Positions 8,117-15,958 are shown, counted from the stretch's first letter. The stretch: 18,121 nt of DNA from Candidatus Omnitrophota bacterium (GCA_016783345.1 JADHWT010000011.1:1-18121), one strand, 5' to 3'. Notes: generated by a model from the letters alone, not told the origin. Numbers and translations: made by a program.

Positions 8117-9102
8117 CTTATAAGACACGATGCCCAGGTCAACCCGCTGCCAAAGGCGTCAAGCAGAATAAGGTTTCCCTTTTTAAATTTTCCGCTCCTG
8201 TTCATCTCATCAACTGCTATGGCTGTTGAGGCCCCAGATACATTTCCATACTTCTGCACGTTGACCACCACCTTCTCCAGAGGTACATTCAATCTCTTGG
8301 CCACTGATTCAATAATTCTAATATTGGCCTGATGCGGAATAAACCAATCCACATCTTTACTCTCCATCCCATTCTTTTTCAAAATATCCCTGGCAGCCTT
8401 CTCCATTATTCTCACAGCAAATTTGAAGACTTCATTACCATTCATCTTTAGATAATGCAGCCTCTCCTTTATAGTTGTCTCTTTCGCCGGCAATCTTGAA
8501 CCTCCAGCCGGAAGCTTGAGAAGATCTTCTCCTGAACCATCCGCGCCTAATAAACAAGAAATAATTCCATGGTCTCCTTGTTCAGCCTTAAGAATGCAGG
8601 CGCCAGCTCCATCGCCAAAAAGGACACAGGTATTTCTATCCTGCCAGTCAGTAATGCGGGAGAGGGTATCTGTCGCGACTACCAGGACTAATTTGTATTC
8701 CTGAGTCTTTAGAAACTGCGCTCCGCAGGTAAGCGCATAAATAAAACCAGGGCATGCTGCTCCAATGTCAAAACAGGCAGCCCTTTTTGCGCCGAGTTTT
8801 TCCTGAATAAGGCAGGATGTGGAAGGAAATTGATAATCAGGGGTCACTGTAGCTACAATAATAAGGTCTATATCTTCCGCCTTTACCCCGGCACCTTTAA
8901 TTGCCTTTAGACTTGCCCTGTATCCCATTTCAGCAGAGGCCATATCATCATCTGCAAGTCTCCTCTCGAGGATCCCGGTCCGGGTCTCTATCCATTCACT
9001 TGTTGTATCGACCATCTTCTCCAGGTCTTTATTGGTTAAAACCTTCTGCGGAAGGTACGACCCTGTAGCACAGATAACGGCGTTAGGTAATTGCGGATGC
9101 AA
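8110..9102 (-). CDS. fabH: Beta-ketoacyl-ACP synthase III (FabH)
   Basis: FabH starts fatty acid synthesis by condensing an acyl-CoA primer, usually acetyl-CoA, with malonyl-ACP. It has 330 residues. The catalytic triad is Cys117 (GAACPGF), His257 (IPHQAN) and Asn287 (YGNVSG). The N-terminal pattern GSYLPQKVLTNKDLEKMVDT matches the family. The only reasonable start is TTG at 9102, four bases after a GGGGAG Shine-Dalgarno sequence (9107-9112); no ATG exists before the conserved region. The start lies inside the end of plsX (20-bp overlap) and the stop lies inside the start of fabD, which points to coupled translation. The residue after the Asn is VSGAS rather than the commoner TSAAS, a mild variation. 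Confidence 0.96.
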   Translation of the reverse strand: MHPQLPNAVICATGSYLPQKVLTNKDLEKMVDTTSEWIETRTGILERRLADDDMASAEMGYRASLKAIKGAGVKAEDIDLIIVATVTPDYQFPSTSCLIQEKLGAKRAACFDIGAACPGFIYALTCGAQFLKTQEYKLVLVVATDTLSRITDWQDRNTCVLFGDGAGACILKAEQGDHGIISCLLGADGSGEDLLKLPAGGSRLPAKETTIKERLHYLKMNGNEVFKFAVRIMEKAARDILKKNGMESKDVDWFIPHQANIRIIESVAKRLNVPLEKVVVNVQKYGNVSGASTAIAVDEMNRSGKFKKGNLILLDAFGSGLTWASCLIRW

Positions 9103-10078
9103 GATTCTCCCCGATATAGAAATTGACCTTTTTTTCCACTAACTCTTTGGCCACGCGGATTGCATTTTTAATAGCGCGGGCAGAAGAACGGCCATGGGAA
9201 ATAATAGATACCCCGTCCACACCTAAAAGAGGAGCCCCTCCGTGCTCAGCGTAGTCTATCTTCCTCGCAAAATTTTTTAGGGCCTTACTGCAGAGTTTTG
9301 CGCCAACGCGATACCGTGTCTTACTGCCAAGCTCTTCTTTTAAAACCACATCAAAAAGTTCTGCCATAGATTCAGAGGACTTTAAGACAATATTGCCGAC
9401 AAACCCATCACACACTATTACATCAACCTCCCCTTTAAAAATATCCCTGCCTTCAACATTACCGGCAAAATTCAAAGAGGATTTGCGCAAAATCTTATAT
9501 GCCTCGCGGGTAAGTTCATTGCCTTTTACTTCTTCTTCGCCAATGCTGAGAAGCCCGAGGCGGGGACTTTCTTTTCCTAATATATATCTGGCATAGATAC
9601 TACCCATAACTGCGAACTGTAAAAGATGCTGAGGTTTGCAATCCACATTAGCCCCTACATCTAAAATCACACAGGGCTCGTTTAAGGTAGGGAAAATTGC
9701 AGCAATGGCCGGCCTATCTACCCTTTTTAGAGTGCCCAGGATTACTTTGGATGCAGCCATCATCGCACCGGTATTACCGGCGCTGATAATCGCATCTGCC
9801 TTACCTTCTTTTACAAGATAAATCGCGCGGGTAATAGAGGAATCTTTTTTTTGCCTGAGGGCTATTATAGGGGAGTCATCCATAGAGATTATCTGAGACG
9901 CTGGTTCTATGGTTATCTTAAGGTTAGATACAGGATGACGCAAAAGCTCCCGCCTTAAGGAGAAACTGTCCCCGACCAGGATTATCTCTACGCCATAGGC
10001 CCTGGCAGCCTCTATTGCGCCGGCAACATTGATTTGCGGGGCATTATCCCCGCCCATAGCATCAATAGCAATACGCAT
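9083..10078 (-). CDS. plsX: Phosphate acyltransferase PlsX
   Basis: PlsX converts acyl-ACP to acyl-phosphate, the donor used by PlsY in the first acylation of glycerol-3-phosphate, and so links fatty acid synthesis to membrane phospholipids. It has 331 residues. The diagnostic N-terminus IAIDAMGGDNAPQ is present, followed by SAGNTGAMMAAS and ILDVGANVDCKP, with ERD-like EGRDIF and CDGFVGNIVLK later in the chain. The ATG at 10078 lies 12 bp after the rpmF stop, in an A/T stretch without a Shine-Dalgarno sequence, so translation may depend on coupling to rpmF. rpmF-plsX-fabH is a widely conserved order. The end overlaps fabH by 20 bp. Confidence 0.96.
   Translation of the reverse strand: MRIAIDAMGGDNAPQINVAGAIEAARAYGVEIILVGDSFSLRRELLRHPVSNLKITIEPASQIISMDDSPIIALRQKKDSSITRAIYLVKEGKADAIISAGNTGAMMAASKVILGTLKRVDRPAIAAIFPTLNEPCVILDVGANVDCKPQHLLQFAVMGSIYARYILGKESPRLGLLSIGEEEVKGNELTREAYKILRKSSLNFAGNVEGRDIFKGEVDVIVCDGFVGNIVLKSSESMAELFDVVLKEELGSKTRYRVGAKLCSKALKNFARKIDYAEHGGAPLLGVDGVSIISHGRSSARAIKNAIRVAKELVEKKVNFYIGENLASAIT
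9107..9112 (-). promoter_or_regulatory. Shine-Dalgarno sequence deciding the TTG start of fabH
   Basis: GGGGAG on the minus strand lies four bases before TTG at 9102. It supports the non-ATG start for fabH, which lacks any ATG upstream of its conserved N-terminal strand. Confidence 0.6.
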
Positions 10079-10090
10079 ATAAAAAGTTAA

Positions 10091-10270
10091 TTATTTTTTT
10101 ACTTCAACAATCTGGCGATTTGCATAATAACCACAATGGGGACAAAGATGATGAGGGCGCTTCAGGCTTCCGCAGTGTGAACATTTAACCATCTGTGGCG
10201 GAGTAAGGGGATGCGCGTTTCGCCTTTTATTCTTTCGTGATTTAGATTGTCTTCTTTTTGGAACAGCCAT
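10091..10270 (-). CDS. rpmF: 50S ribosomal protein L32
   Basis: This is a 59-residue basic protein of the large ribosomal subunit, read directly from the minus strand. It begins MAVPKRRQSKSRKNKRR, the signature L32 N-terminus, and has two zinc-ribbon pairs, Cys30-x2-Cys33 and Cys43-x2-Cys46, so it is the zinc-binding (C+) form. It ends IVEVKK followed by TAA. The ATG at 10270 abuts the yceD stop with no intervening base, and AAAGGAA a few bases upstream inside the end of yceD serves as Shine-Dalgarno sequence. The position between yceD and plsX is the classical arrangement, tying ribosome supply to lipid synthesis. Confidence 0.97.
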   Translation of the reverse strand: MAVPKRRQSKSRKNKRRNAHPLTPPQMVKCSHCGSLKRPHHLCPHCGYYANRQIVEVKK

Positions 10271-10804
10271 TTATTTTTTCCTTTCTTTAAAATCCTTTAA
10301 TTTACTAAACCGGGGATCTATTTTATGACTCCGGCATGAACAGGAACCCTGATTCAAATTCTTCCCGCACGAAGGGCATAGACCTGAACAACCGTGCACG
10401 CATACCGGTTTTATTGGCAGGGACAATAAAACAAACTCCCTTATGGCATCTTCTAATTCTATAACCCCGTTTTTCCTATAATAGGAAGTATCCGACTCTT
10501 TCTCAGCCAATGCTGCCTCTTCCTTCATTGCCTCTGACGGCTCCGGCTCATAGATAATATCTATTGCAGGGCTGATTTTTTGAGAAAAAGGCTTAAGGCA
10601 CCGTACACAGATAAGTTTGACATCAAAGCTAATCCCGCCATGAACCTTAACTGAGTTTCCTATCTTCTCTATCATGAGCGAGAGACGCATCGGGCCGTAA
10701 TAGGAGACAAATTTATCATCCTCAAGACCGAAAGAACAAGGTTTTCCCTCTTCTTTTAATTCTAATCCCTCAGAAGGGATGTCGGACAGAACTATCTTCT
10801 GCAT
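10271..10804 (-). CDS. YceD/DUF177 family protein, linked to 23S rRNA and L32
   Basis: This is a 177-residue member of the YceD (DUF177) family. In E. coli the family is linked to 23S rRNA accumulation, and it is nearly always encoded before rpmF. The central CVRC pair (residues 66-69) and the C-terminal cysteine-rich block CVHGCSGLCPSCGKNLNQGS (135-154, followed by CSC) match the family pattern and suggest metal binding, more cysteines than the proteobacterial form carries. The tail DPRFSKLKDF is also family-typical. It starts with ATG at 10804, eight bases after the coaD stop, with only a weak Shine-Dalgarno sequence, and its stop touches the rpmF start. The molecular activity of the family is not established. 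Confidence 0.9.
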   Translation of the reverse strand: MQKIVLSDIPSEGLELKEEGKPCSFGLEDDKFVSYYGPMRLSLMIEKIGNSVKVHGGISFDVKLICVRCLKPFSQKISPAIDIIYEPEPSEAMKEEAALAEKESDTSYYRKNGVIELEDAIREFVLLSLPIKPVCVHGCSGLCPSCGKNLNQGSCSCRSHKIDPRFSKLKDFKERKK

Positions 10805-10812
10805 TTCAATTA

Positions 10813-11292
10813 TTATCCCAATTTTTCTTTCAAGGCTCTGGATACACAGGGAGGGACAAAAAAGCTCACATCCCCTCCCAGGGATACTACTTCTTTAATG
10901 AGACGGGAACTCAAATATGCATAGGACTCATGCGGCATAAGAAAGATAGTCTCAATCTTTGAATTTAATTTACGATTGCTCAAGGCCATCTGGAATTCAA
11001 ATTCAAAATCAGAAAGCGCCCTTATACCGCGTATAATAACTTTAACATTTTTTTCACTCGCATAATCCACCAGAAGCCCTCCGAAAGAATCAATATGAAT
11101 TCCCTTTTTTCTTCCGACACTGCTCCGGAGCAATTTCAATCTCTCTTCTATAGTAAAGAGGGGGCGCTTGGCCGGATTATTGGCTACAGCCACGATAACC
11201 TCGTCAAAGATTCTCAATGCCCGTTCAATCAGGTCTATGTGCCCGTAGGTTACAGGGTCAAATGTCCCCGCGTAGATAGCGGTCTTTTTCAA
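10813..11292 (-). CDS. coaD: Pantetheine-phosphate adenylyltransferase (PPAT)
   Basis: CoaD catalyses the penultimate step of coenzyme A synthesis, joining 4'-phosphopantetheine and ATP to give dephospho-CoA. It has 159 residues, the standard length. The nucleotidyltransferase motif GTFDPVTYGH (9-18, with His18) opens the protein. IIRGIRALSDFEFE (86-99) and the second ATP motif SSRLIKEV (128-135) complete the active site. The start is TTG at 11292, overlapping the rsmD stop as TTGA, with AAGGGG (11300-11305) as Shine-Dalgarno sequence at a seven-base spacing. rsmD-coaD is a common bacterial pair. Here it leads into the fab cluster, placing CoA supply next to the ACP-dependent enzymes. Confidence 0.97.
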   Translation of the reverse strand: MKKTAIYAGTFDPVTYGHIDLIERALRIFDEVIVAVANNPAKRPLFTIEERLKLLRSSVGRKKGIHIDSFGGLLVDYASEKNVKVIIRGIRALSDFEFEFQMALSNRKLNSKIETIFLMPHESYAYLSSRLIKEVVSLGGDVSFFVPPCVSRALKEKLG

Positions 11293-11795
11293 TTTTGATC
11301 CCCTTTATAAAATGTTAAGACAGTCTCCCCGAACCTCTTCTCCTTCCATTTTTTAAAAGAAGGGTAGATATCCGGCAGCGAAAGGTGCCGGCTGTGTTCT
11401 ATTACTCCTTTCGCCTCTTTAGCCAATATCCCGGAGGTAAAAAGATGACTTAAAAATTTAGTAGTATCTCTATAGTCATACGGCGGATCCGCAAAAAAGA
11501 TGTCAAATAAAAACCCTTTCTTTTTCAAAACTCTTAATGCCCTGAATGCATCCATAGACCACACATCTCCGCGTTCTTTAAAGTTAAAAGAATTCAAATT
11601 ATTTCTAATAATAGAGGATAGTTTCTTATCCTTCTCTATAAAAAAAACCTTTTTAGCGCCTCTCCTTAATGCCTCTATGCCGATAGAGCCGGCCCCTGCA
11701 AAGATGTCTATCATTAATTTGTCAGTAACTTGCCCGTATAAAACATCAAAGAGAGATTTTCTAACCCTTGCCTGAGTACCCCTAAAGGGACTCAC
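11289..11795 (-). CDS. rsmD: 16S rRNA (guanine-N2)-methyltransferase RsmD, short N-terminus
   Basis: RsmD methylates G966 (E. coli numbering) of 16S rRNA using S-adenosylmethionine. This copy has 168 residues. The SAM-binding motif DIFAGAGSIGIEAL (30-43) and the catalytic DPPY (103-106) are intact. The start shown is GTG at 11795, overlapping the lipoprotein stop as GTGA. Family members normally begin about 20-25 residues earlier with a basic strand of the type RIIxGxxxGRxL. Here the frame is open only 11 codons further upstream before a TGA at 11829-11831, and it contains no ATG, GTG or TTG. The enzyme is therefore N-terminally short, or starts unusually. It is probably still functional, since the catalytic fold is complete. 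Confidence 0.9.
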   Translation of the reverse strand: MSPFRGTQARVRKSLFDVLYGQVTDKLMIDIFAGAGSIGIEALRRGAKKVFFIEKDKKLSSIIRNNLNSFNFKERGDVWSMDAFRALRVLKKKGFLFDIFFADPPYDYRDTTKFLSHLFTSGILAKEAKGVIEHSRHLSLPDIYPSFKKWKEKRFGETVLTFYKGDQN

Positions 11796-12121
11796 TTCTC
11801 TTCTTTGAATCTGATTAAGTGATCTCCCTCAAAATAAAGGGAATAGCTCTTGGTGAGATAGCCCACGCCAATAGGGATATCTTTAATCCTGGCTCGATAG
11901 AGCCATGTTTCTTTCGACATCCCAAACATGTCTGTCTCTCCCTTTATTACTTCATCAGGCTCGCCCCACTTGTTCAGGATTTCTTTCTTGTCCATCCCTG
12001 CCTTAAAGAACCCCTTACCCAGCGGGTGTGTGAGGATATCTATAGGATCGGGAGGTGTCATTTCAGCGCATCCGATAAAAACCATTAAAGATATACACAA
12101 CAAAATTATCTTCTTTCCCAT
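11792..12121 (-). CDS. Small SmpA/OmlA-like lipoprotein of unknown function
   Basis: This is a 109-residue predicted lipoprotein. The N-terminus MGKKIILLCISLMVFIGC is a lipoprotein signal peptide with a lipobox ending at Cys18. The mature protein contains GMDKKEILNKWGEPDEV (about 42-58), the pattern of small BamE/SmpA-like outer-membrane lipoproteins in which a helix-G-x-P turn recurs, followed by beta-strand-like sequence with WLY and YSLYFEGDHLIRF. I do not recognise a specific family and would not assign a role in outer-membrane assembly without structure comparison. It is the first gene of the long run toward fabF. A strong GGGAGGT Shine-Dalgarno sequence and a sigma70-type promoter lie directly upstream. 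Its stop overlaps the rsmD start. Confidence 0.8.
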   Translation of the reverse strand: MGKKIILLCISLMVFIGCAEMTPPDPIDILTHPLGKGFFKAGMDKKEILNKWGEPDEVIKGETDMFGMSKETWLYRARIKDIPIGVGYLTKSYSLYFEGDHLIRFKEEK

Positions 12122-12159
12122 TTTACCTCCCTGTTTTACTCAGTACTACGTAGATTTTG

Positions 12160-12189
12160 AGAATAGCATACCTTCCTAACTTTTGTCAA
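12160..12189 (-). promoter_or_regulatory. Sigma70-type promoter for the lipoprotein-rsmD-coaD-fab run
   Basis: On the minus strand a perfect -35 TTGACA (12189-12184) is followed after 18 bp by TATTCT (12165-12160). Transcription would start near 12153, leaving a leader of about 30 bases with GGGAGGT before the ATG at 12121. Genes from here to fabF are nearly contiguous, so this may drive the whole run. It is the best promoter match in the window. Confidence 0.65.
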
Positions 12190-12217
12190 GCCAAATCAGC
12201 CTTCGCAAAATTTCATT

Positions 12218-13366
12218 TCACTTAAAAATCCTTGGGATTCGTGGGCCTATGCGAGAGACAATCTCATGCGGTATAGTGCCTATCTTTTTTGCTATTTTCT
12301 CAACAGTTATCTCTTCTCTACCAGATTGTCCGATCAAGGTAACTTCATCGCCTATCTTTACCTTACTATCTTTTACATCAACGATAGTATGATCCATGCA
12401 TATACGGCCTATTACCTTGCGCCGCACACCATGGACCAGAACCTCCCCAATATTAGAAAGGGAGCGGCTATACCCATCAGCATAACCAATCGGGAGTATC
12501 CCTATCCGTGTCCTGGATCTGGTGATATATGTCCTTCCATAACTGATAGGGATATTACGAGGGACATCTTTTAAAAGAACAATTGTCGTCTTCAGAGAAA
12601 AGGCTGGCTTTAGCTTTATTAACTTCTTCATTGAAATAGAATAATAAAGTCCGTATAACATAAGTCCTGGCCTGATCAAATTTAAAAAACTCTCAGGATA
12701 TTTGATTATAGCAGCACTACCTGCAGTATGATGGAGGGATATATTGTATCCGCATCTTTCAAGATCTATTATTATCCTTTTAAAGTTTGCTATTTGACTT
12801 TTTGTAAAACATTTCCCTTCCTCATCAGCTGAAGGGAAATGTGTAAATATACCCTCTACCTTTATATTAGGCAATCGAAAAAGTGCTTTTGCCAGGGACA
12901 TTAGATTCTCCTCTCTTATCCCCAGTCTCCCCATACCTGTATCAACCTTTATATGGACTTTGGCTGTTTTACGACTGCGCGCTGCCTCTCTCGAAATTGC
13001 GCGTGCCAAAGCTAATGTAGAGACAGAAGCAGTGAGATTATATTTAACTATATCTCTTGCCTGGGAAGGAAGACTATGGCTAAAAATAAGTATCGGTGTT
13101 TTTAAACGGGCCTTGCGTAAAATTACTCCCTCCGATAGAAATGCTACTCCCAGATAATCCACCCCGCATCTTTCTAAGGCATGAGATACTTCAACCATGC
13201 CATGGCCATAGGCATTTGCCTTAACTGCAGCTAGTATCTTTACCCGCTTGCCCACACGTGTCTTTATCTGATTGAAATTATAGCGAATTGCACGTAAATC
13301 AATTTCCGCCCAGGATAAATATGGCGGAATCGAAAAATGGTGTCTGTCACTATTTTTTATTTTCAT
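12218..13366 (-). CDS. alr: Alanine racemase
   Basis: This PLP enzyme interconverts L- and D-alanine for peptidoglycan synthesis. It has 382 residues. The PLP lysine is Lys49 in AAVKANAYGHG, followed by VDTGMGRLG (141-149). The second catalytic residue is probably Tyr276 in ISYGRTY, and GYADGYSR (294-301) and RICMDHTIVDV (321-331) complete the family signature. The ATG at 13366 lies inside the end of the nitroreductase gene (17-bp overlap). The first residues, KNSDRHHF, are encoded by the palindromic repeat at 13333-13358 and are not a family feature; the conserved part begins at YLSWAEIDL. No strong Shine-Dalgarno sequence is visible and no later Met offers a better start. It is the last gene of the tsaB-led cluster. 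Confidence 0.95.
   Translation of the reverse strand: MKIKNSDRHHFSIPPYLSWAEIDLRAIRYNFNQIKTRVGKRVKILAAVKANAYGHGMVEVSHALERCGVDYLGVAFLSEGVILRKARLKTPILIFSHSLPSQARDIVKYNLTASVSTLALARAISREAARSRKTAKVHIKVDTGMGRLGIREENLMSLAKALFRLPNIKVEGIFTHFPSADEEGKCFTKSQIANFKRIIIDLERCGYNISLHHTAGSAAIIKYPESFLNLIRPGLMLYGLYYSISMKKLIKLKPAFSLKTTIVLLKDVPRNIPISYGRTYITRSRTRIGILPIGYADGYSRSLSNIGEVLVHGVRRKVIGRICMDHTIVDVKDSKVKIGDEVTLIGQSGREEITVEKIAKKIGTIPHEIVSRIGPRIPRIFK
13333..13358. repeat. A/T-flanked GTGTCTGTCAC palindromic repeat at the nitroreductase/alr junction
   Basis: This is an imperfect palindrome with A5 on the left, a GTGTCTGTCAC core at 13340-13350, and a T tract on the right. It contains the nitroreductase stop codon and codes for Alr residues near position 5-10. 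The core shares nine bases (GTGTCTGTC) with the reverse complement of the element at 7132-7186, so it probably belongs to the same dispersed family. Confidence 0.6.
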
Positions 13367-13952
13367 ACTTCTGCCAATATAAAATATCTTCTAATTTTCT
13401 CTTCGGTACGTGGAGGGTGCCATCTTTATCCTTCCAGTATTTAATTGAATCTGTTAGTTCTTCTACTACAGGAATCTCCAGAGGATAACCCAATGCCAGG
13501 ACTGAATCAATCCTGCAATGAGACGGCACCTTAAGAATTTCTACGAGTTTTTCCCTCTCTACTGAACCAATCCAGCATGAGCCTATTCCATGAGCCCATG
13601 CCAGAAGGATCATGTTTTCTATTGCAGCTGCTGCATCATGTATACCAGGTTTTCCCCTCTTCTCATTTATTAAAACTACAATATAGGCTATTGGGGTTTC
13701 TCCGTGAGGAGGATTTCCGCGAGGTGCAATATACCCCGCCCAGCTGAGAGTCTCAAATACCCTGTCTACCATCGGCTTTTCATCAACCACTACATATTCA
13801 CATGGCTGAAGATTAGCTGCTGAAGGAGCGAATCTCGCAGCATCTATCAGTTCTTTTAGAATCTTGCAAGGGATAGCCTTTTGCTGGAATCTGCGAATAG
13901 TGCGGCGCTTAAGAATAAAATCTAATAAATTGTTCATAGATTTTTGCTGCAC
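13350..13952 (-). CDS. Nitroreductase-family flavoprotein
   Basis: This is a 200-residue FMN-dependent oxidoreductase of the nitroreductase superfamily. The N-terminal FMN-phosphate motif RRTIRRF (16-22) is followed by FAPSAANLQPCEYVVV (about 41-56), the usual substrate/FMN loop. ENMILLAWAHGIGSCWIG and the ALGYP turn near the C-terminal half complete the fold. Substrates of such proteins (quinones, nitro compounds, flavins) cannot be told from sequence. The start is GTG at 13952, chosen because GAGGAGGT (13958-13965) lies five bases upstream; an ATG at 13937 has no Shine-Dalgarno sequence. It overlaps the upstream M20 peptidase by 44 bp, and its stop lies in the palindromic repeat shared with alr. 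Confidence 0.9.
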   Translation of the reverse strand: MQQKSMNNLLDFILKRRTIRRFQQKAIPCKILKELIDAARFAPSAANLQPCEYVVVDEKPMVDRVFETLSWAGYIAPRGNPPHGETPIAYIVVLINEKRGKPGIHDAAAAIENMILLAWAHGIGSCWIGSVEREKLVEILKVPSHCRIDSVLALGYPLEIPVVEELTDSIKYWKDKDGTLHVPKRKLEDILYWQKYENKK

Positions 13953-15036
13953 AATAGACCTCCTCTAATTTTATATGTTCGTTTTGGCTATGGGCTAGCC
14001 CCATTTCCCCTGGCCCAAAGACTATTGCAGGGACATTTAAAAAACAGTCAAAATTACCTGCATCTGTCCATCCGCGGTTCCCTAGACATTCAGGGAACCG
14101 GCCCATGACATCGCAGGCAGCCTGAGACATGGCCTTAACCAGAACATCATTTTTATCCGTACCCAAAGGTTCTCTATCCTGCATAACTGTGTAAGAGGCG
14201 CTGCGCCATCTCTTCTTCTTAAAAATTCTATCAATTGCCTTCCTGAAAGAAGCCATATCTTCTCCGGGCATAAGTCTCATATCAATCTTGGCGCAACATT
14301 TGTCAGGCACGCGGTTCGGGATGTCACCGGCCTGGATAGTTCCAAGGTTTAAAGAAGGTTCGCCGACTAAATGGGATTTCTTTCTTTTACGGACTACATT
14401 TTTTATTTCATTAACTAAATCAATCATTTCTAAAATTGCATTCTTTCCCAGCCATGGCCTTGACCCATGGGCTGCCTTGCCACACGTAGTAATATCTAAA
14501 AAATATACTCCGGAGTGCGCCCTTATTACATTAAGTCCTGTAGGCTCACCGACAACCACAGCCTTACATTTATATCCGTTCTTTATACCTATCTCTGTGC
14601 CCTCCCCGGCTCTCTCCTCACCGATAGACACAAAGAGATCTATTCTGCCTTTAAGAGATAAATTCTTTTTGGCACTACAAGCCAAATTTTTAAATGCGCA
14701 TATAGCTGCAACCAGCGGGCCTTTGTCATCCGCGGAACCCAAACCATAGAGTTTCCCCTTCCGGAGCGATGCCTTAGCTTGCGATTTCCCATTGGGAGGG
14801 ACTGTATCTGCATGGGCATTTATGCAGAGTATGGGCTCCCCTTTTCCTATAGAGATAACGAGATTAGAGCGCCTGGCCCCTCTTGGAATTCTTCTTGGTT
14901 TAAATCCCAGACGAGAAAAAAACTTCTCAAGATACTCTATAATCTCTTTTTCCTCGCCGGAGACACTCCTGATATTGACTAAATCAGTTAGAAGTCTCTT
15001 GCAGAACTCTTTATCCTTTGTTTTTAATTTTAGCAT
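13909..15036 (-). CDS. M20-family metallohydrolase (ArgE/DapE/ACY1-like)
   Basis: This is a di-zinc hydrolase of the M20 family, which cleaves amide bonds of N-acylated amino acids or small peptides. It has 375 residues. All metal ligands and the catalytic base are visible: His75 and Asp77 (NAHADTVP), Asp103 (GSADDKGP), Glu140-Glu141 (GEERAGEGTE), Glu164 (GEPTG) and His349 (LAHSQNEHI). The dimerisation-domain His190 (KAAHGSRPW) is also present. DapE (diaminopimelate synthesis), ArgE (arginine synthesis) and general aminoacylase are all compatible. alr two genes downstream makes a cell-wall amino-acid role attractive but does not prove it. The ATG at 15036 overlaps the end of mdh by 26 bp and has only a weak Shine-Dalgarno sequence. 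Confidence 0.9.
   Translation of the reverse strand: MLKLKTKDKEFCKRLLTDLVNIRSVSGEEKEIIEYLEKFFSRLGFKPRRIPRGARRSNLVISIGKGEPILCINAHADTVPPNGKSQAKASLRKGKLYGLGSADDKGPLVAAICAFKNLACSAKKNLSLKGRIDLFVSIGEERAGEGTEIGIKNGYKCKAVVVGEPTGLNVIRAHSGVYFLDITTCGKAAHGSRPWLGKNAILEMIDLVNEIKNVVRKRKKSHLVGEPSLNLGTIQAGDIPNRVPDKCCAKIDMRLMPGEDMASFRKAIDRIFKKKRWRSASYTVMQDREPLGTDKNDVLVKAMSQAACDVMGRFPECLGNRGWTDAGNFDCFLNVPAIVFGPGEMGLAHSQNEHIKLEEVYCAAKIYEQFIRFYS
13958..13965 (-). promoter_or_regulatory. Shine-Dalgarno sequence supporting the GTG start of the nitroreductase
   Basis: GAGGAGGT on the minus strand lies five bases before GTG at 13952. The same bases encode Glu-Glu-Val of the overlapping M20 hydrolase, so the match could partly reflect coding sequence, but no comparable site precedes the alternative ATG at 13937. 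Confidence 0.55.
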
Positions 15037-15949
15037 CTATATCTCTTATCTTGTCCTCAATTATCTTAGCGGAACTTCTTAAGACTTCACCTTCCTTGTT
15101 ATCAAGGTTAAGTTCTATAACTTCCTTAACACCATCCCGGCCAATTCTTATTGGCACCCCAATACAAATTCCTTTAATACCGTATTCTCCGTTAAGAAAA
15201 AACGAGCAAGGCAGGACATCCTTTTTATCACGTACAATAGATTCAATAATCTTAAAAATTCCTGCAGAAGATGCATAGAAGCTGCTGCCTTTCTTAAGTA
15301 ATTTTACTACCTCTGCCCCTCCATGTTTAGTCCGCTCCACCAATTTTTCCATATCATCCCATCCCAAAAGTTCCGGCAGAGGCTTTCCTGATACAGTAGT
15401 AAATTTTGGTAAAACAACCATAGAATCGCTGTGCGCGCCAATAACCATAGGATTTATATCTTTGACTGAGACATTTAATTTTTCTGATATAAAATATGCA
15501 AGGCGTGTCCCATCCAGAGCCCCTCCCATGCCTATAACCCTCTCACGGGGAAAACCGCTGATTTTATTTACGGCATAAGTCATGAGGTCAAGAGGGTTGG
15601 TAACAACTATTATAATAGCGTCGGGAGCAATTGAAACAATTTTACGTGTGACCCCGTATACAATATCCAGATTCTTTTCTAAAAGTTCTTCTCTGCTCAT
15701 ACCCGGTGTGCGCGGAAATCCAGCAGTTACAACCACTATATCCGCGGCCTTAAGGGCTTCATAGTCATCCGTCCCCAAAATTCGCGGCTCATAACCAATA
15801 ACAGGACCGGCCTCATTCATATCCAGGGCCTTTCCTTGCGCCACTCCTTTCACTACATCCAGAAGCACTATCTCTCCCAGTCCTTTCTCCAGAACCCTCA
15901 TTGCCAGGGTCCCACCAACATTCCCCGCGCCAACTATTCCTATCTTCAT
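15011..15949 (-). CDS. mdh: Malate dehydrogenase, LDH-like type
   Basis: This is an NAD-dependent oxidoreductase interconverting malate and oxaloacetate in the citric acid cycle. It has 312 residues, the length of LDH-like bacterial MDHs. The Rossmann motif is GAGNVG (7-12), and an acidic residue, Asp31 (LLDVV), favours NAD. Substrate and catalytic residues are visible: Arg80 and Arg86 (GFPRTPGMSREE), Asn118 (TNPLD), Asp146, Arg149 (LDGTR) and His173 (GAHSDSMV). The Arg at position 80 in the mobile loop favours malate over lactate, where a Gln would be expected. The start is ATG at 15949 with AAGGGGG upstream, nine bases after the rimI stop. Confidence 0.95.
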   Translation of the reverse strand: MKIGIVGAGNVGGTLAMRVLEKGLGEIVLLDVVKGVAQGKALDMNEAGPVIGYEPRILGTDDYEALKAADIVVVTAGFPRTPGMSREELLEKNLDIVYGVTRKIVSIAPDAIIIVVTNPLDLMTYAVNKISGFPRERVIGMGGALDGTRLAYFISEKLNVSVKDINPMVIGAHSDSMVVLPKFTTVSGKPLPELLGWDDMEKLVERTKHGGAEVVKLLKKGSSFYASSAGIFKIIESIVRDKKDVLPCSFFLNGEYGIKGICIGVPIRIGRDGVKEVIELNLDNKEGEVLRSSAKIIEDKIRDIDAKIKNKG

Positions 15950-15958
15950 CCTACCCCC

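Noticed and set aside
9966..9976. ACTGTCCCC inside plsX as another repeat copy
   Set aside because: It lies within conserved PlsX coding sequence, has no A/T flanks and no palindromic partner.
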